A stretch of DNA of 64,000 bases, taken from Tipula vernalis (lineage: Eukaryota > Arthropoda > Insecta > Diptera > Tipulidae). The stretch covers positions 352,761,034-352,825,033 of the forward strand of contig OY282558.1 of assembly GCA_958295665.1 (NCBI GenBank), read 5' to 3'. Made by a program: the position numbers and the translations under genes. Under the pieces are notes generated by a model. The model was not told where the DNA came from. It saw only the letters and a list, made by a program, of their open reading frames with translations, and made no database searches. This document shows positions 1 to 12,317 of this stretch, in pieces; positions within the stretch are counted from its first letter, which is position 1; each line of letters starts with the position of its first letter.

Positions 1-122
1 TTTTCGTTTTTAGCCAATTTTCTAATTTATGTTGTGTTTTGTGAGCAATGCTATATCCGAAATTTATGAAAATATCCTGAATTTTTTGGCTCATTTGGCT
101 CAAGTTTTCAATTGGTCAAGAT

Positions 123-353
123 TTGTTGAATTTAGATATTCGGAAAAAGTCGTTGACTTCGGTTTATCATCCTACGGAACCATTTAATTTATTTTACCGA
201 TATTCTTCGTTTAAAAAACTTCTTCGTATCACGTCACACAATTCTCGTCGCCCAATCATTCTTCGATTAATAAACAAACTTAAAATGCAAGAGCAAGTCC
301 ATTTCTTAATGAAAAAAGACTACTTCGTGTTGAAGGACGTCTTAGTAAATTGA
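123..353 (+). pseudogene. possible BEL/Pao-type integrase-region remnant
   Basis: A 76-codon open frame with a short stretch, YSSFKKLLRIT, like the serine-serine-x-x-K-L-L-R-x-T block ahead of the integrase in BEL/Pao polyproteins. A glutamine-containing stretch (MQEQVHF) lies about where that family has its 'Q...F' motif. There is no further retroelement domain on either side, no LTR is seen, and the frame closes before any zinc-binding or DDE motif. This is pattern recognition on a short peptide; a chance open frame is a real alternative. Confidence 0.22.
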
Positions 354-411
354 GTTTAAACTATAATAATAAACATTGTGTCAATGAAATAAATAAAAAT
401 AATAAATAAAT

Positions 412-532
412 ATATAGCCGTACGTCCTCGAGTTGGCCACGGCGTAAGGTAGGACGTTAAAAGGGAACTGCGAAGGCTTTGGGAGTGGCTTGAGCCCCAG
501 AAAAGATTGGAGAGATAACGACAAAAAAAACT
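412..532 (+). mobile_element. 5'-truncated SINE copy (3' end only)
   Basis: This segment matches the last third of the full SINE at 31702-32037. The shared order is ATAGCCGTA-GTCCTCGA, GTAGGACG, a short purine-rich stretch, TTGAGCCCCAGAA-AGATTG, then an A-rich tail (ACGACAAAAAAAA). The tRNA-related head with the A and B boxes is absent, so the copy is 5'-truncated, as expected for LINE-mediated retrotransposition, or the shared part is the 3' end of the partner LINE. Several substitutions separate the copies, so this insertion is not recent. I found no convincing target-site duplication. Confidence 0.7.
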
Positions 533-927
533 GAATATATGGGATTTTGCAAAAGAAAACTGCCTAAACTTTAAGAATTGAAAAAATCGTTTACCAATAC
601 TACCAAGAACCAACTTTTCTTTAAAGCAACTTTAGACGCTGCCATTGTTTATTACGTTTGGTAAATAACACAATTGCAAATTGTGGAAATGGTTGGTTTT
701 TAATACATTCATTGGACTCCATTTCCGAACCAAATTTCATTTTTAGTACATAAAAATCCTCAAAGGCGGAAACTCAATAGACTGGAAAAATTTTGGTTTT
801 TGCGGCTTATTCCTGTTTTAAGATATCACGGAAAAAATGGTGATACATAACTGTTGCAATGAGACATTTTTGTAATACTCATCTGTGGGACGACAGAAAA
901 TTAGATAAAAAACTTGATTAGAAGAAG
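533..927. other. A+T-rich stretch without recognised features
   Basis: Between the SINE fragment and the foldback at 928 I see no long open frame, no RNA-gene motif and no repeat that recurs elsewhere in the window. Confidence 0.4.
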
Positions 928-1374
928 TTTTGGAATATGGCCAATTAGGATGGAACTTGGCTATTCATTAACCGATTTAAGTGAAATTGGGCATGCGCAT
1001 TGGTAATGGGATTCTAAAATGATTTTTAGATAAAGTTCCGGAATATGGCCAACTTAGATGGAACTTGACTATTCCTTAACCGATTTAAGTGAAAATGGGC
1101 AAGAGCGTTGTGAATGGGATTCTAAAATGATTTTTGGATAAAGTTCTGAAATATAAGGTACATCTCAAATTTCATCCAGATCAGTTAAGGAATAGCCCAG
1201 TTCTCCCTGTATTCCAGTACTTTATTCAAAAATCATTTTAGAATAATAAGAACTTGGCCATATAGTTCAGAGCTTTATCCAAATATCATTTTAGAATCCC
1301 ATTTGCACATGTTAAATTTCTTGGTAATCGGTTAAGGAATAGCCAAGTTCCATCCTAATTGGCCATATTCCAAA
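928..1374. mobile_element. foldback element: two ~110-bp units and two inverted copies
   Basis: Two direct copies of a ~110-bp unit (starting about 928 and 1035) carry the landmarks GGAATATGGCCAA, GGATGGAACTTG, CTATTCCTTAACCGATT and GGGATTCTAAAATGATTTTT. They are followed by two copies of the same unit in reverse orientation (about 1150-1262 and 1262-1374). The outermost 30 bases of the arms are almost perfect complements. The whole is a 447-bp inverted repeat with a dimer in each arm and almost no loop. It has no coding capacity. Such elements are normally non-autonomous and mobilised in trans; no transposase for it is recognisable here. Confidence 0.75.
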
Positions 1375-2364
1375 GAGTCACCGAAAAATCATTTCAGGAT
1401 CCCTTTTCCAAGACGCATGTCAAATTGCCTGTCCGATTTGTTAGGAAACCGGTTAATCTCCATGCCCTACTTCACATATCCTCCTACAGAGGCCTTTCGT
1501 TTTCTATGGCATAATTGTTTTGTCCTCTTAGCTAGGCATTTCGTCTGTTAAGGGTTAATTAAATTACAAACTACAAAATAGCGATTTACAATGCCTGAGA
1601 GCACTGTAGCGAGGCAATGCTTCATCTAATCGAAGCTATTCTAGTGTCAAAATTTGTATAAAGAAACAGTTTCAGTTAATTTATTTTAAATTAAAATAAT
1701 AAATATATTCTGTCTATCGTTACTCTCACTGCGTAGATGACACAGCCCACCCTGATTTTTTTTTAATTACATACTCTATTTTCTAATTTTACCTGTAGAC
1801 ATGCACATTTTTTTTTAAAGAAAATTCTCGAAAATTAAGAACGCGCATTATTATTCTTTTTATATCCTTTATATTAACTTCAGCTGCTTGATTGCTTGCT
1901 TGAGTGTCCTTACCATCTTCAAGTTCAAAATTGACCCACTTCCCGTGATCCTCTCGCGCTGAAATTTTACACATCGACTTTTGTCACCTTACAATATTTT
2001 TTGGCAAAATTTCAGTTCGATCAACATACTATAACTAAGTTTTTTCTATAATTTTCAATTTAAAAAATTCAATCTAGTAGTGTTCCAAATGTTTCTTCAT
2101 GTCAGTTTAAAATTCTAATTTGTTTTTTGAATGACCCTTACTTATTGACTTTTAAATTTTAGTCATTGTGAAGAAGGTCGAAACTGAATTGCAATCGACC
2201 GAGTCTTATATATAAAGGATATATAGTCAAAAACTTTGTTTTTACGGGTTGTGTGTTTTTTATTTAATTCGTTCACCACCAACGCAAAAGTGGTGGAAAA
2301 GTTTTTGGTCCATTGCCGTTCATTGGGTCAAAATATTCAAAACAAATTAAAAATAAAACTTATG
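1375..2364. other. A+T-rich stretch without recognised features
   Basis: Contains short open frames only, with no similarity that I recognise, plus homopolymer T runs (for example 1756-1765 and 1808-1818). No promoter, RNA gene or transposon end is identifiable. Confidence 0.4.
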
Positions 2365-2402
2365 TGGGAATTAATAATCGCGCCATTTTTTAAGGAATCC
2401 GC

Positions 2403-2725
2403 TCAAAACGCGATATTTCAAAACGCGATATGACGAAACGAGATAAAGTACAAAACGCAATATTTCAATACGCGATATGGTACAAAACGCGATATTTCAA
2501 AACGCGTTATGGTACAAAATGCGATATGGTCCAAAATGCGATATTTCAAAACGCAATATTTCAAAACTCGATAAGATGATGAAATTGAACATGTACGATG
2601 GAACTAGGATATGCGTTTTGAAATATCACCTTTTGAATTATCGTGTTTTGTACCGTTTCGCGTTTTAAAATGTTGCGTTTTGTACTATATCACGTCTTGT
2701 ACCGTATCGCGTTTTGTCAAATCTC
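2403..2725. mobile_element. Foldback-like element with ~15-bp tandem units in inverted arms
   Basis: The left half (2403-2575) is a degenerate array of the unit CAAAACGCGATATTT with variants containing GGTA. The right half (about 2615-2725) carries the same unit in reverse complement (GTATCGCGTTTTG, GTTTCGCGTTTTA and others). The centre is near 2590. Weak symmetry continues outward to GGGAATTA (about 2368) and TGAATTCCC (about 2741-2749), which may be the true ends. The plan of inverted arms made of short tandem repeats is that of Foldback-type elements. Open frames across the arrays are by-products of the repeats. Confidence 0.65.
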
Positions 2726-2749
2726 GTATACATCGTAATTGAATTCCCA

Positions 2750-4413
2750 TAAATATCTAAAGTAGCTTTTATTGGATTAGTTGACCGAAGTTGATTAAAA
2801 TTCATTAACTTTGTCTAACTGGCAGGAATTTTGTAACGATTATTCCCTGAAAATAATGACCTAAAGTATTTAAATTGCTAACTCTGATTTTCTCGTATAT
2901 AAAGGGTAAATAAAGGATTCGACTAACAACGAACTTAAAAATAATATTCTGCATTATTTTAATTTCTCGTGAAACTTTTTTTTAACCCTTTTTATCCTAT
3001 TACAGTACATAAAGCCGAATTGACTAGATCTTATTTATCCAAAATAATAACAGAACCAAAAATATCCTCAAACTAAGGTTCCCTCCTCTTTAAAACAAGC
3101 AAAATAAGAAAAATTTATTTTCAGTTTTAAATTAAATCTAACTTGACAGGATTAAAAGTTTATTTTATATTTGTAAACATTTTTTTTTTGTTTTTTTCTG
3201 CTTCTGTAAAATAAGAAGGAAGACGAAGAAAATAATAATAATAACGGTAATATGATACAAAAAAAAGAAACTGACAATTATCCTTTTATTATGAAAATAT
3301 TATAAGGTAATTGGCTTTCTTTTCTACTTTAAAACTGTTCAGCTTCGAAATTTAACATTCTAAATATTCCTTTTTGTTTGTTGCAGCTTTCTTGCATAAA
3401 ATTGGCTTTCTTAAACAAAATAAAATAATAATAATAAGATTTGTTTACTATAAAACTGACAAACTTTGTAATAATATTAAAATATTATATGTATTATGTT
3501 TTGCTTGCACATTCCTTAATCCACTGTACTAGAGACTACATATACATCTTATTTTAAAGGAAACGACATGTCTGTTTAAAATAAATATTTTTATAAACGT
3601 TTTTTAGAATAATGCTTGGTTTTATACCTAGCATAATTCTACATAGAAAATGTTATTATTTTCTAGTAGTAAAGCCATTTTATTTCATCGCTTAGACAGG
3701 ATAAACCGTAAACAAGAAGTAATCAAATTTCTAATTATTTCATCTCGCACAACAGCTATTCTTTCAGACTTCTTCGCTTAACAGTACAGTTATTGTTTTG
3801 TCATATTAATAAGAAAAGTTCAAATGAGAACACGATAAATTTGTTAGAATTACTTTTTATCATATTTTGAATGGATACATGGAACATGATAATAAATAAA
3901 ATATGACCGTAAATTGCTATTATTAACAGGTAAAAAGAGAAAATTAAGAATGTCACCAATTGAAACATGCATTGGGTATATTTGCTGGGAAGTTGAAAAA
4001 TATTTTTTATGTACGCAGACGTTGAATGGATTGCTTTTTATGTCTTGTTTTTGCTTAAGTTTATCACTAGGCGACTATTTGTTGGAAATTGTTGAGACAG
4101 GTCACAGAGGTAAAAGGTCCACAGTTGGTTTGGGTAATTATTAACTTTCACACAAACGGTATTTAAAAATTGTTTATTTCAAAGGCGACATCCCAAATAA
4201 TATTATCACCACTTCAGCCTTATCGACTTGGAAATGCTCTTACTCAATGGTAGGAAAATCGGAAACAAGATGCAGCAGAATCGGTCGATATAACAACTAT
4301 GCATATAAACACACAACTATATATAACTACTATACACATACATAAATAGAATTACATAAAACTTTAATAAACCGGTTTGCAATTATCATGCTAGGGAACT
4401 ATTTCTGAATATG
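2750..4413. other. A+T-rich stretch without recognised features
   Basis: Rich in A/T homopolymers, (AATA)n and ATAATAATA runs (3229-3240, 3424-3439). The only open frame over 70 codons (3914-4144) has no recognisable family signature, and its codon use does not differ from the surrounding sequence. Confidence 0.4.
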
Positions 4414-4535
4414 ATTCGAAAGTATTCGATTCTTCGAATTATAAGATTCTTATTTGAATTGAAGCAGATTTGTTAATTTCTTATTTAAATAAAATTCGAA
4501 TCTTATACTTCGAGGAATCGAATATATGTTCGAAT
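4414..4535. mobile_element. small inverted-repeat (MITE-like) element
   Basis: The left arm reads ATTCGAA, TATTCGATTC, TCGAA, TATAAGATTC and TTATTTGAATT inward. The reverse complement of the right arm gives the same order (ATTCGAAC, TATTCGATTC, CTCGAA, TATAAGATTCGAAT). The arms are ~45 bp with several mismatches around a ~30-bp centre. No target-site duplication was identified. Confidence 0.55.
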
Positions 4536-6683
4536 GGTATTAACAAATAGTACCCAGAAAAAGTCTGGGTTCTAAAAAGAAGTTAAAGAAGTCCCATTTC
4601 CAATAATTGGTGTGATTTCATTTGATTAGATTGGGTTATTAAATAAAATCCGTTTCAATTTGTTTGATCAATGTCTTAAAATTTAAACATTCACAAAAAG
4701 ATATTAGAGCTCGAAATAATCGAATGGCATCAAGAAAAAAATAAATCGATTACATTAAATAATGTATTCTAGAGTTAAAACAAAAACGTAAATTTATGTT
4801 GTGGCATACAAAGCTTTTTTCAATATACTCGTATAATCAATTCTCCGTTTTGACCCTAATTTTTTGTCTACGTACACAATCTTTAATTCATAAAACCATT
4901 TTGAAAATTAATTTGTAGTCAACAGCCGTATCAGAAACCGTAAAAAAACAAACGTCATGGAAATTAATTTCTTTATAAAAAATGGACAGTTTAACCTCAT
5001 TTTTTTTTGTCTATTTTGATGCGTTTGCAAGTTCAGTTTGTATTTCAATTTGTATTACTGTGCATAGTATGATATATGTTATCCATATACATAGTATGTT
5101 ATGCTACCGCCTATATTATACTGGTGTCTATTTTGTGTTGTATTGAATATTTGAAAAAGGAATGAAAATGGAAAATTTATTTATGACTGGAATAAATAAT
5201 CAAACAGTAATTTAGGAGTGAAGAATACCTTCAACAGCGTATTGAGAAAATTATTTATTTATCTTATTCACCGAGCTTATTATTTATTTATCTTGTTCCT
5301 TATAAAAATACATATGTTTAGTTTGACTTATACTTTGATCGACATAAACTTCATCAGCCAATAACCTTAGATATTGCAGAATATGTTACTATTCGATAGT
5401 TTTTAAATTCGATACCAAACAAATATAAATCAACTAGAATGAAACTAGCTCAAACCTACTTAATTAGTGCAGAAGAGGAGTCATAAGAAAAGTCATCCGA
5501 CCAGAGACCGGTATCTTAACTTAGCCGTACCCGATAAATAAATCGTCTGCATTTGTGTCATGTGGAAATGCCTTAATCACTCTGGTGAATTTAAGAATAT
5601 ATTGTACAATATAATATATGTGTATATGAAAATTTCAGTGAATTAAAAGTGAAAAGTGTAATTTGTGTCATTAATAGTTCATTTACTTCGGTTCAAATGT
5701 ATGTCTTCACAATTTTATTTGCGTCGCATAATAAGTAGCTTGTGCCTAAATTGATTAATCTAGCGTGTGATATTGTAATTTCATGTGTAGTTAATATATT
5801 CAGCAACAGGAAAAAAGTGTTCAAAAATAAATAACGGTACTGCTCAGGTACCATTGGGCAGATATTTTCACATCACATGCATTGTTTATATGTTATCGTG
5901 AAATTGAGTAAAAATTCGTTTCATTTTATTTTATTAAATGCGTATTGCTTGGAAAAAATTTTTTTTTTTGTTGGCTGTTTTGGAGGTGTCTAAACAACAA
6001 CAAAAAAAATTATTTGGTTTCTTCTGTGGGTAATACGAAATTTAGTTGATTATATGAAAAATTAAAAATTAAATTTTTTGTTTGCTAAAATATTTTTGTT
6101 TTGTGTGATGAAATGGTTGTTGTGTGTTTACACAAGTAATACAGCGAATTTACGTATGTAATAAAACTATAGAATTTCTATTTCTACTACGTGAGAATAT
6201 ATTATTAAATAATATATTGCATTGATTTAAATTGTATTGAAATAACGTAAATGAAAGAACATAAGAGAAACGATCCGCCGTTTTTCCGTGTGATACGAGT
6301 ATGTGGACATTTCAACACTGTTTTTTTTTTTAAATTTGTACTTGTATTGTTTCGCTCACTTTAAAGAAAAACAATGTACAGTAACACGGTAAAAAGAATT
6401 TGGTATCACTATTTTGTGCTTTGGTAGAATAAGCCTGTATAAGCCGCACAGTTATATTATATGACGAAAATTATAAACTAGATGTGCATTTGCTTCTGCT
6501 AGTAAGTGTATTAGGTGCATTGAGAGTATATGCTTGTACTGAGAAATCGCATTTTGATATTTGTATACTGGTTTTGGATTTATTATCAGATTATTAAGCA
6601 TTACTTAGAAATAACTCATGCAATTTTTAGCATTACTTGGAATGCCTGCATCTGATTTTGATTTAGCGATGCCGAGTAACCGG
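4536..6683. other. A+T-rich stretch without recognised features
   Basis: No coding, RNA or transposon signature recognised. Short local duplications occur, such as TTATTTATTTATCTT at about 5240-5300 repeated after ~30 bp, and small A/T homopolymers. Confidence 0.4.
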
Positions 6684-6820
6684 TTAGGTGTCTGTAACCG
6701 GGTCAAGTCTATCTAATGAACATTCCTTTCCTTTCCTCCATTTTCTTTCGGCTTACGGTGGGCCCGGCATCGCCGGGTTTAGGTTGGTCGACACTCCAAT
6801 CACTCAATCAATCAATCAAT
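6684..6820 (+). mobile_element. SINE-like retroposon copy with (TCAA)n tail
   Basis: It begins TTAGGTGTCTGTAACCGGG and ends in a (TCAA)n tail at 6803-6820. The same head and tail type occur in reverse orientation at 41857-42194, which identifies a dispersed retroposon family. This copy is shorter and carries a G+C-rich middle (GGGCCCGGCATCGCCGGG) that the other copy lacks. The tail is a simple repeat rather than poly(A), as in SINEs that depend on LINEs with simple-repeat 3' ends. I cannot assign the head to a tRNA, 5S or 7SL source. Confidence 0.55.
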
Positions 6821-8004
6821 ATTGTTCAATGTATTATGTATTTAATAGAAATATCATCACATTGGCGGCGATCAAGAATTCAGCAGCTGCGCAGTTTGCA
6901 ATGCAACTCGGTCCAAAAATTTAGTTTTGTAGCCAAAGAAGTGCAGTATAGCGGATTAAAATGTAGCAAATAAAGTTAGACTACGCAGTCACTTTAAAGA
7001 GGATGCCAAAACTGTAAATGTCATTTTTTTTTTAAATTAAAGTTTTTTGATTATTAGCCAGTAAACCAGGTATTTATTTATTACCCGGGAAAATATTATG
7101 AAATATTTATGGGATCACCAAAACGTATAAAAAGCGGCAAGTTTATGAATGGAAAGATATGTCTTACATTTTCTGACGATGTATTTACATTTAAGTCATT
7201 GCCATTTAGTTAACGTAATACGCCGAATTCCGGGATTTAAAATTTTATGTTGTGTTATTTTGGATTTTTTAATGCGAAATCACATAATGTAGCATGGATT
7301 TATGATGACATGCCGTAATAAAGGGAATTGCATAGTTTCCAGTACAATAAAATTCATTTTATGTCGCTTTATTTTTCCGCTTCTTATTTGAATTTGTCTT
7401 GAAAAATAAGGCATAAGGCCTAATATCGTCCGTTTTCAATTTTAAGCAAATAGATTATCAGGCATTGAGTTTGCAACCTGTTCTTCAAATTACTATCAGC
7501 TATACTTCCAAGGGTTACTCTTGTCCTTAGTCGGAAGTTAAAATCGCTTGGAGACAAAGGAATGTGCGTTTTTATCTATGTAGTCACATACCTAGAAGAC
7601 CTATTAAGAAGGATAGACTAATGTCAATCTGTTGGGTAGAAGAGTACTGCATACGATGCTTCATTGTCAATATTTAATGCTAATTAATTTGTAGCTGGTT
7701 ATGTCCCAGGAAGTAAATATTGAATGTATGTGAGATAGAATTGCCGTGCGATGACGCTCTCATGATTCAGGTAGAAGTCTAGGTTTATAAAAATCGTTTC
7801 CTCAAATTCATCATTGTCCTTACCTTGTTGCTTTACATTGTGGATGAAGTTGACGTAAAAACTATCTCGCTGAGGCGTACATTGTTTAACATGCTTGCAA
7901 AGGCTGCTTCATACAACTATCAATAATAATCATTCATCGCATCATACAAGCCATCATATCTTTAAAGCGTAACACCATCAGGCTATTCTCACATCGCTCT
8001 CAGT

Positions 8005-8560
8005 GCACCACATTACCGTTAAGACCGTATCATTGCACCACCATACCATCACAACACTATACCATCATACTTTCCGACCGTCAAACTATCGTATCATCAA
8101 ACCATCAAAACCATTACACAATCATTCCATCATATCATCACACAATCATACCATCATATCATCACACCATCATACCGTCATTTCATCATAACATATCATA
8201 CCATTTTACCATGTCACCATCAAATCTTCATACCATCATACCATTAAACCATCATTCCTTCACTCCATCATTCGATAAACCACCAGACAATTATACATAC
8301 ATCATACCATCACAACATCATACCAGCCCATAATTATACCATCAAACCATCATAACATCATATCATCGTACAATACCAGCATAATATCATAACATCGTAC
8401 CATTCCATCATACTAATATTCCATCAAATCTTCATACCATCGTAACATCGTACCATCATAACATCTTACTACCACACCATCATACCATTATACCACTACA
8501 CCATCATACCATTATACATTACAACATTTTCATCACTACCACCACCATCGTCACCGTTAA
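8005..8560. repeat. ACCATCAT low-complexity tract
   Basis: About 550 bp of irregular repeats of ACCATCAT, ACCATCATACC and CATCACACC, almost free of G on this strand. A second tract of the same composition is at 37545-37815. Open frames across it (His/Ser/Ile-rich) are products of the repeat. Confidence 0.8.
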
Positions 8561-8857
8561 AATAATTATAGTACAGCAGCTTATTTTTTGTTTTATTTTG
8601 CACTAATTATCCAAAAATTAGCTCAATCGGTAAAGTTTTAGAAATTCATTCATGGTAACTTTGAACCTGGTTATCACCATACAAGAAGGAGGTGGTGTAA
8701 AATATTAACGGTGACCGTCCTTAGGTCTTAAACAATAATTTTGTGCAGTTTAATTCAAATCGGTCAACGCGTGTGGATTTGTATAACTATCTTACATACA
8801 AACATGAGTTAGTTTTTTTTTAAAAATTCCAGGCTTTAATCTCGCGATCGGTGCTAG

Positions 8858-9426
8858 ATAGGAGAATATTACTTATGATGAAATTTGTTAAGGGTCAAGA
8901 GGGGCATCGAATGGTGACCTTCAATTCGACCTTGACTTAGACCTTCAAAGTGATTTGAAGGTCAAATTTAATTTTTTAAATCGAAATCCAGCGTAAAATT
9001 TTGCGTTCAGATAGGAACTTTAGGCTTTTTTTTAATGACTTTTAAATGATAGTTCAAGGACAAATTTTCAGGTAATATGAAATAATCAGCAAATAATGAA
9101 TTTTAGTGCAAAATTACCTAATTTAAAGTTATAGGCACCACGACCTAAGGTCACAAGATTCATTATTTCATATATGGTATTATTTAGTAATTGGTCCTTG
9201 AACTAACATCTTAAAATCATTCAAAAGAAGAGCCTAATGTTCCTATTTGAACCTAAAATTTTGCGCTCTTTCCGAACCGGAGTCAAAAATAGGGATTTAT
9301 ATTTTTTAAATTTAATTTGACCTTCAAATGACCTTGAAGGTCGAAGTCAAGGTCGAATTGAAGGTCACAAAATCCGATGCCCTCCTCGACCCTTAACAAA
9401 TTTCATTTAACGTAATTTTCTCCTAT
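8858..9426. mobile_element. 570-bp inverted-repeat element (MITE/foldback)
   Basis: The left arm begins ATAGGAGAA at 8858 and the right arm ends TTCTCCTAT at 9426. Both arms carry, inward, GAAATTTGTTAAGGGTC, GGGCATCG, GTGACCTTCAATTCGACC, TTGACTT-GACCTTCAA, ATTTGAAGGTCAAATT, AAAATTTTGCG and a TCAAGGACAA/TTGGTCCTTGA pair. The arms are ~225-265 bp, with the centre near 9142. The TGACCTTCAA/TTGAAGGTCA motif recurs several times within each arm, giving nested small hairpins. Non-coding. No autonomous partner is visible. Confidence 0.8.
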
Positions 9427-11418
9427 TTAAAAAAAAAACAGGGTTGAAATTAGTCAGAAAAAAAATTGAAATATTTAGGGTCGCTATATAAGGGTGTTAT
9501 AATTATAAATCGTAAGTATGTTATATAACCTAAAAATATGTAAAAACACATTTGAATAATGTATACCGTAGTTCAGTTATGACACACAACGTACTCGTAC
9601 AGGCGATATTATTACAATGCCTCGACATACAAACAATAACATGAGGAGCCAATTTAAATACAACGCTATCGACGATAAAAATTTTTGCAACGTAGGTATA
9701 GTCCAGATATAGCGAAAGTTCGAAAGGCAACCATGCAGGGAATTTGCTTAAACACCTTAAAATTTATCATATTAACGTGTTCATGGAAATATCTAATCGA
9801 ATCTCTTAAATTAATACCGGTACCAATATAAAAATTTCTATGAGGGCCGAATCAGTTAAATTAGACTGCGCGACAAGATTTAATCGATCTTAAGGAAAAT
9901 GATAGCTTCCGGTTGTTTGTAATTCTTTTCTGGAATGAAACGTAAAAATTTCTCGTCGTGTAATTTGACAATGACGTACAATTATTAGTACCGTGGAATT
10001 TATCCTTAAGTTATTTAGAGTAAAGTGTGGATTTGGCCCAGGGAAAGTAAGTAAAGCTAAAGAAATTGTTGCAGATAAAGGCATACAATGTTCTAGTAAT
10101 TTATGAAGTCTATCAATATAAATCTATCAAACAACCCAATGTTAATAGGGTTGTTTTGAAAATTAACTAGCTTTTAATGTGAAATAAAACAATTTTATTT
10201 AGCACAATTTCTGGGTGAAAAGTAATTTTTTCAGAAACTTAATAAACGTAAAGATAATTTAAGATAATTTTTTTAAAAATTTTATTTGTTTTTAAGCATC
10301 TAGTTTCCCGCAAACGGTAACTCTGAATTTTGCATAACCAAATCTTTGTACGGATTGGGTTTCGACCATTCATGTGTAGTGTTTTTTTTTCTCGTAAAAT
10401 TTACTCCTGTATCACATTTCACAAAATCATAAATATAAAACACCCGGTTTAATTTTTGTCACGCACAACAAGGCAACATACGCGTACAATTAAAAATCAA
10501 ATATATTGTGACTACTGTACAATTTCGAACGTTTTGCACATGTATAAAAAATAAATTAAGATGTTTTGAGTTAAACCGTTGATTGAATACATTAAGATAA
10601 TATCACCGAGATTTTCGCCGCTACGATCGAGTAATGTCTCCACTGTCGTTTATAATAGAGAAAAAAATGTAGAAACTAGTTTAGCTCTTCTAGCACGTTA
10701 TAAACTGCAAAATTATGTTTTTTATTATAATATTTGTATTAGTATTAGTGAAAATTGGTGTAACTTTTCGTCTTCATTGTTTTGTTTTAATTTTTTCGTT
10801 TTTTTATATTTTTGCTTACGAAATGTTTCACAATTTAAATACTAGATAAAAGTTCATTGACCGACATCAAAACATAAACAAACCTAAATTTATTAATGTA
10901 CACAATAATTCAATTGTGTGTGGTTTTGAAAAGAAAATTTGATTGGGAATTTTTTTTTTCAGCTATCCATTAAGAATTTGATAAAGTGCTAGTTTAAAAT
11001 GGGAGTAGACTTTATTTTCATTTATATTTTTGGCTGCTTTTGGGTTTTGTGTGGTTTTGATTGTTAACCAAGGATTTTTACGAGTAAAGTTTATTGACCT
11101 ATGTTAACCTATGTACATATATAAATAAATATAAAAACAAACATAAATTTTTTACAAATCAATTTTTTAAGGAAATTGAAATTGGTTTTAATTTATTTAT
11201 TTTATCAATGGTAATATATGAAATTTAAAATTGTTATTGAAATTATTAAAATTAATTTAGATTAAAGATGATTTATTATATCGAATTTTTTAAATTTTTT
11301 TGGCATTTTTGACTTTGGCATTAATAATTTTAATTTTTGCTCGTATTAATACTTTCAAGATATGACGGATTATAATATCTCTATGCAGATCATCTGTGCA
11401 TGCGACTTTAATTGAATT
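9427..11418. other. A+T-rich stretch without recognised features
   Basis: Two kilobases of A+T-rich DNA with a few open frames of 60-88 codons and no family signature. T-rich tracts near 10386, 10950 and 11150 are not attached to a recognisable element. Confidence 0.4.
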
Positions 11419-11861
11419 TCACATACCAAATAAATTTTGTAATACTTCTTTTTTGAAACAGAATTTATCGAAATTATCGGTAAAAATGTCCACTATTGTT
11501 TTTGTTATTTTAACAAACAACGCATTTGGTACTTTCAAACTACCATTTACAATATTCTCATACTGACGTGAATCTATTAACAAATTGGCGGCTGAAGCTT
11601 CTTCAGAATTTTGGCAAATCATTAAATTTTCGCAACATGCACATTGAAATTTTTTTAAACAAGCATGAGCTATATAACCGTTGGAATATGACATTGACAT
11701 ACTGTTAATTGTTTGACTTGGATTTACTTCTGATGCTTTTTGAGAGTGAGAGTCTACGTTATTGTGTTCAATTTCATCCTCGAAATCAGAAACATCATAT
11801 TCACAATAATTTGTTTCATCGTCGATCTCGCCCTGCTGCCCCGAGTCGAGAAGTATATTTC

Positions 11862-12317
11862 CTATAGTTTAAATTTAGAAAGTGATAATTAAATTCATAT
11901 AATTTATTGTAAATTGTTATACATTTACTAACAGTGAAATATGGCGATTTTCACATTTACTATTTTGTATATTCATATATAAAAATACGCTAGTATTTGT
12001 ATAAGCATAATAAAAACTATGGAAACCTGCGTGAGGTTATACTTAAACCTTTAAAAATCAGATATCCATTTTTTTATAAAGGTAATATTAATAAAAATAT
12101 GAAATTGAACATTAAATTACCAGTGTTGTTTACGTCTAAAGGTATAATTTTTAAAGGAATTTTATCTGCTTTTTGGTCTACTGAATTATTGTTGTGTGTA
12201 GTGCTGCCTAAGTCTTAAAAATTTGAAAAAATGCATTAAACCAAAATATAAAAAAATATAAAATGTAGAAAAAGTTTGGGAAATCTACATAATGTGTTAT
12301 TGTTATGGTTGCCATAC
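11862..12317 (-). other. second intron in the P-like transposase remnant
   Basis: On the minus strand the donor is CAA|GTATGG (G at 12317) and the acceptor is ACTATAG (last intron base 11862). Joining after the first codon base gives an AGA codon and continues in the frame of the acidic C-terminal exon, which runs open to the TGA at 11419-11421. I found no transposon or RNA gene in the 456-bp interior. Confidence 0.65.

Noticed and set aside
8003..8191. A His/Ser-rich peptide
   Set aside because: Product of the ACCATCAT repeat.
10579..10845. 88-codon open frame
   Set aside because: Composition equals the A/T background; hydrophobic Phe/Tyr-rich end from T-rich DNA; no homologous block.
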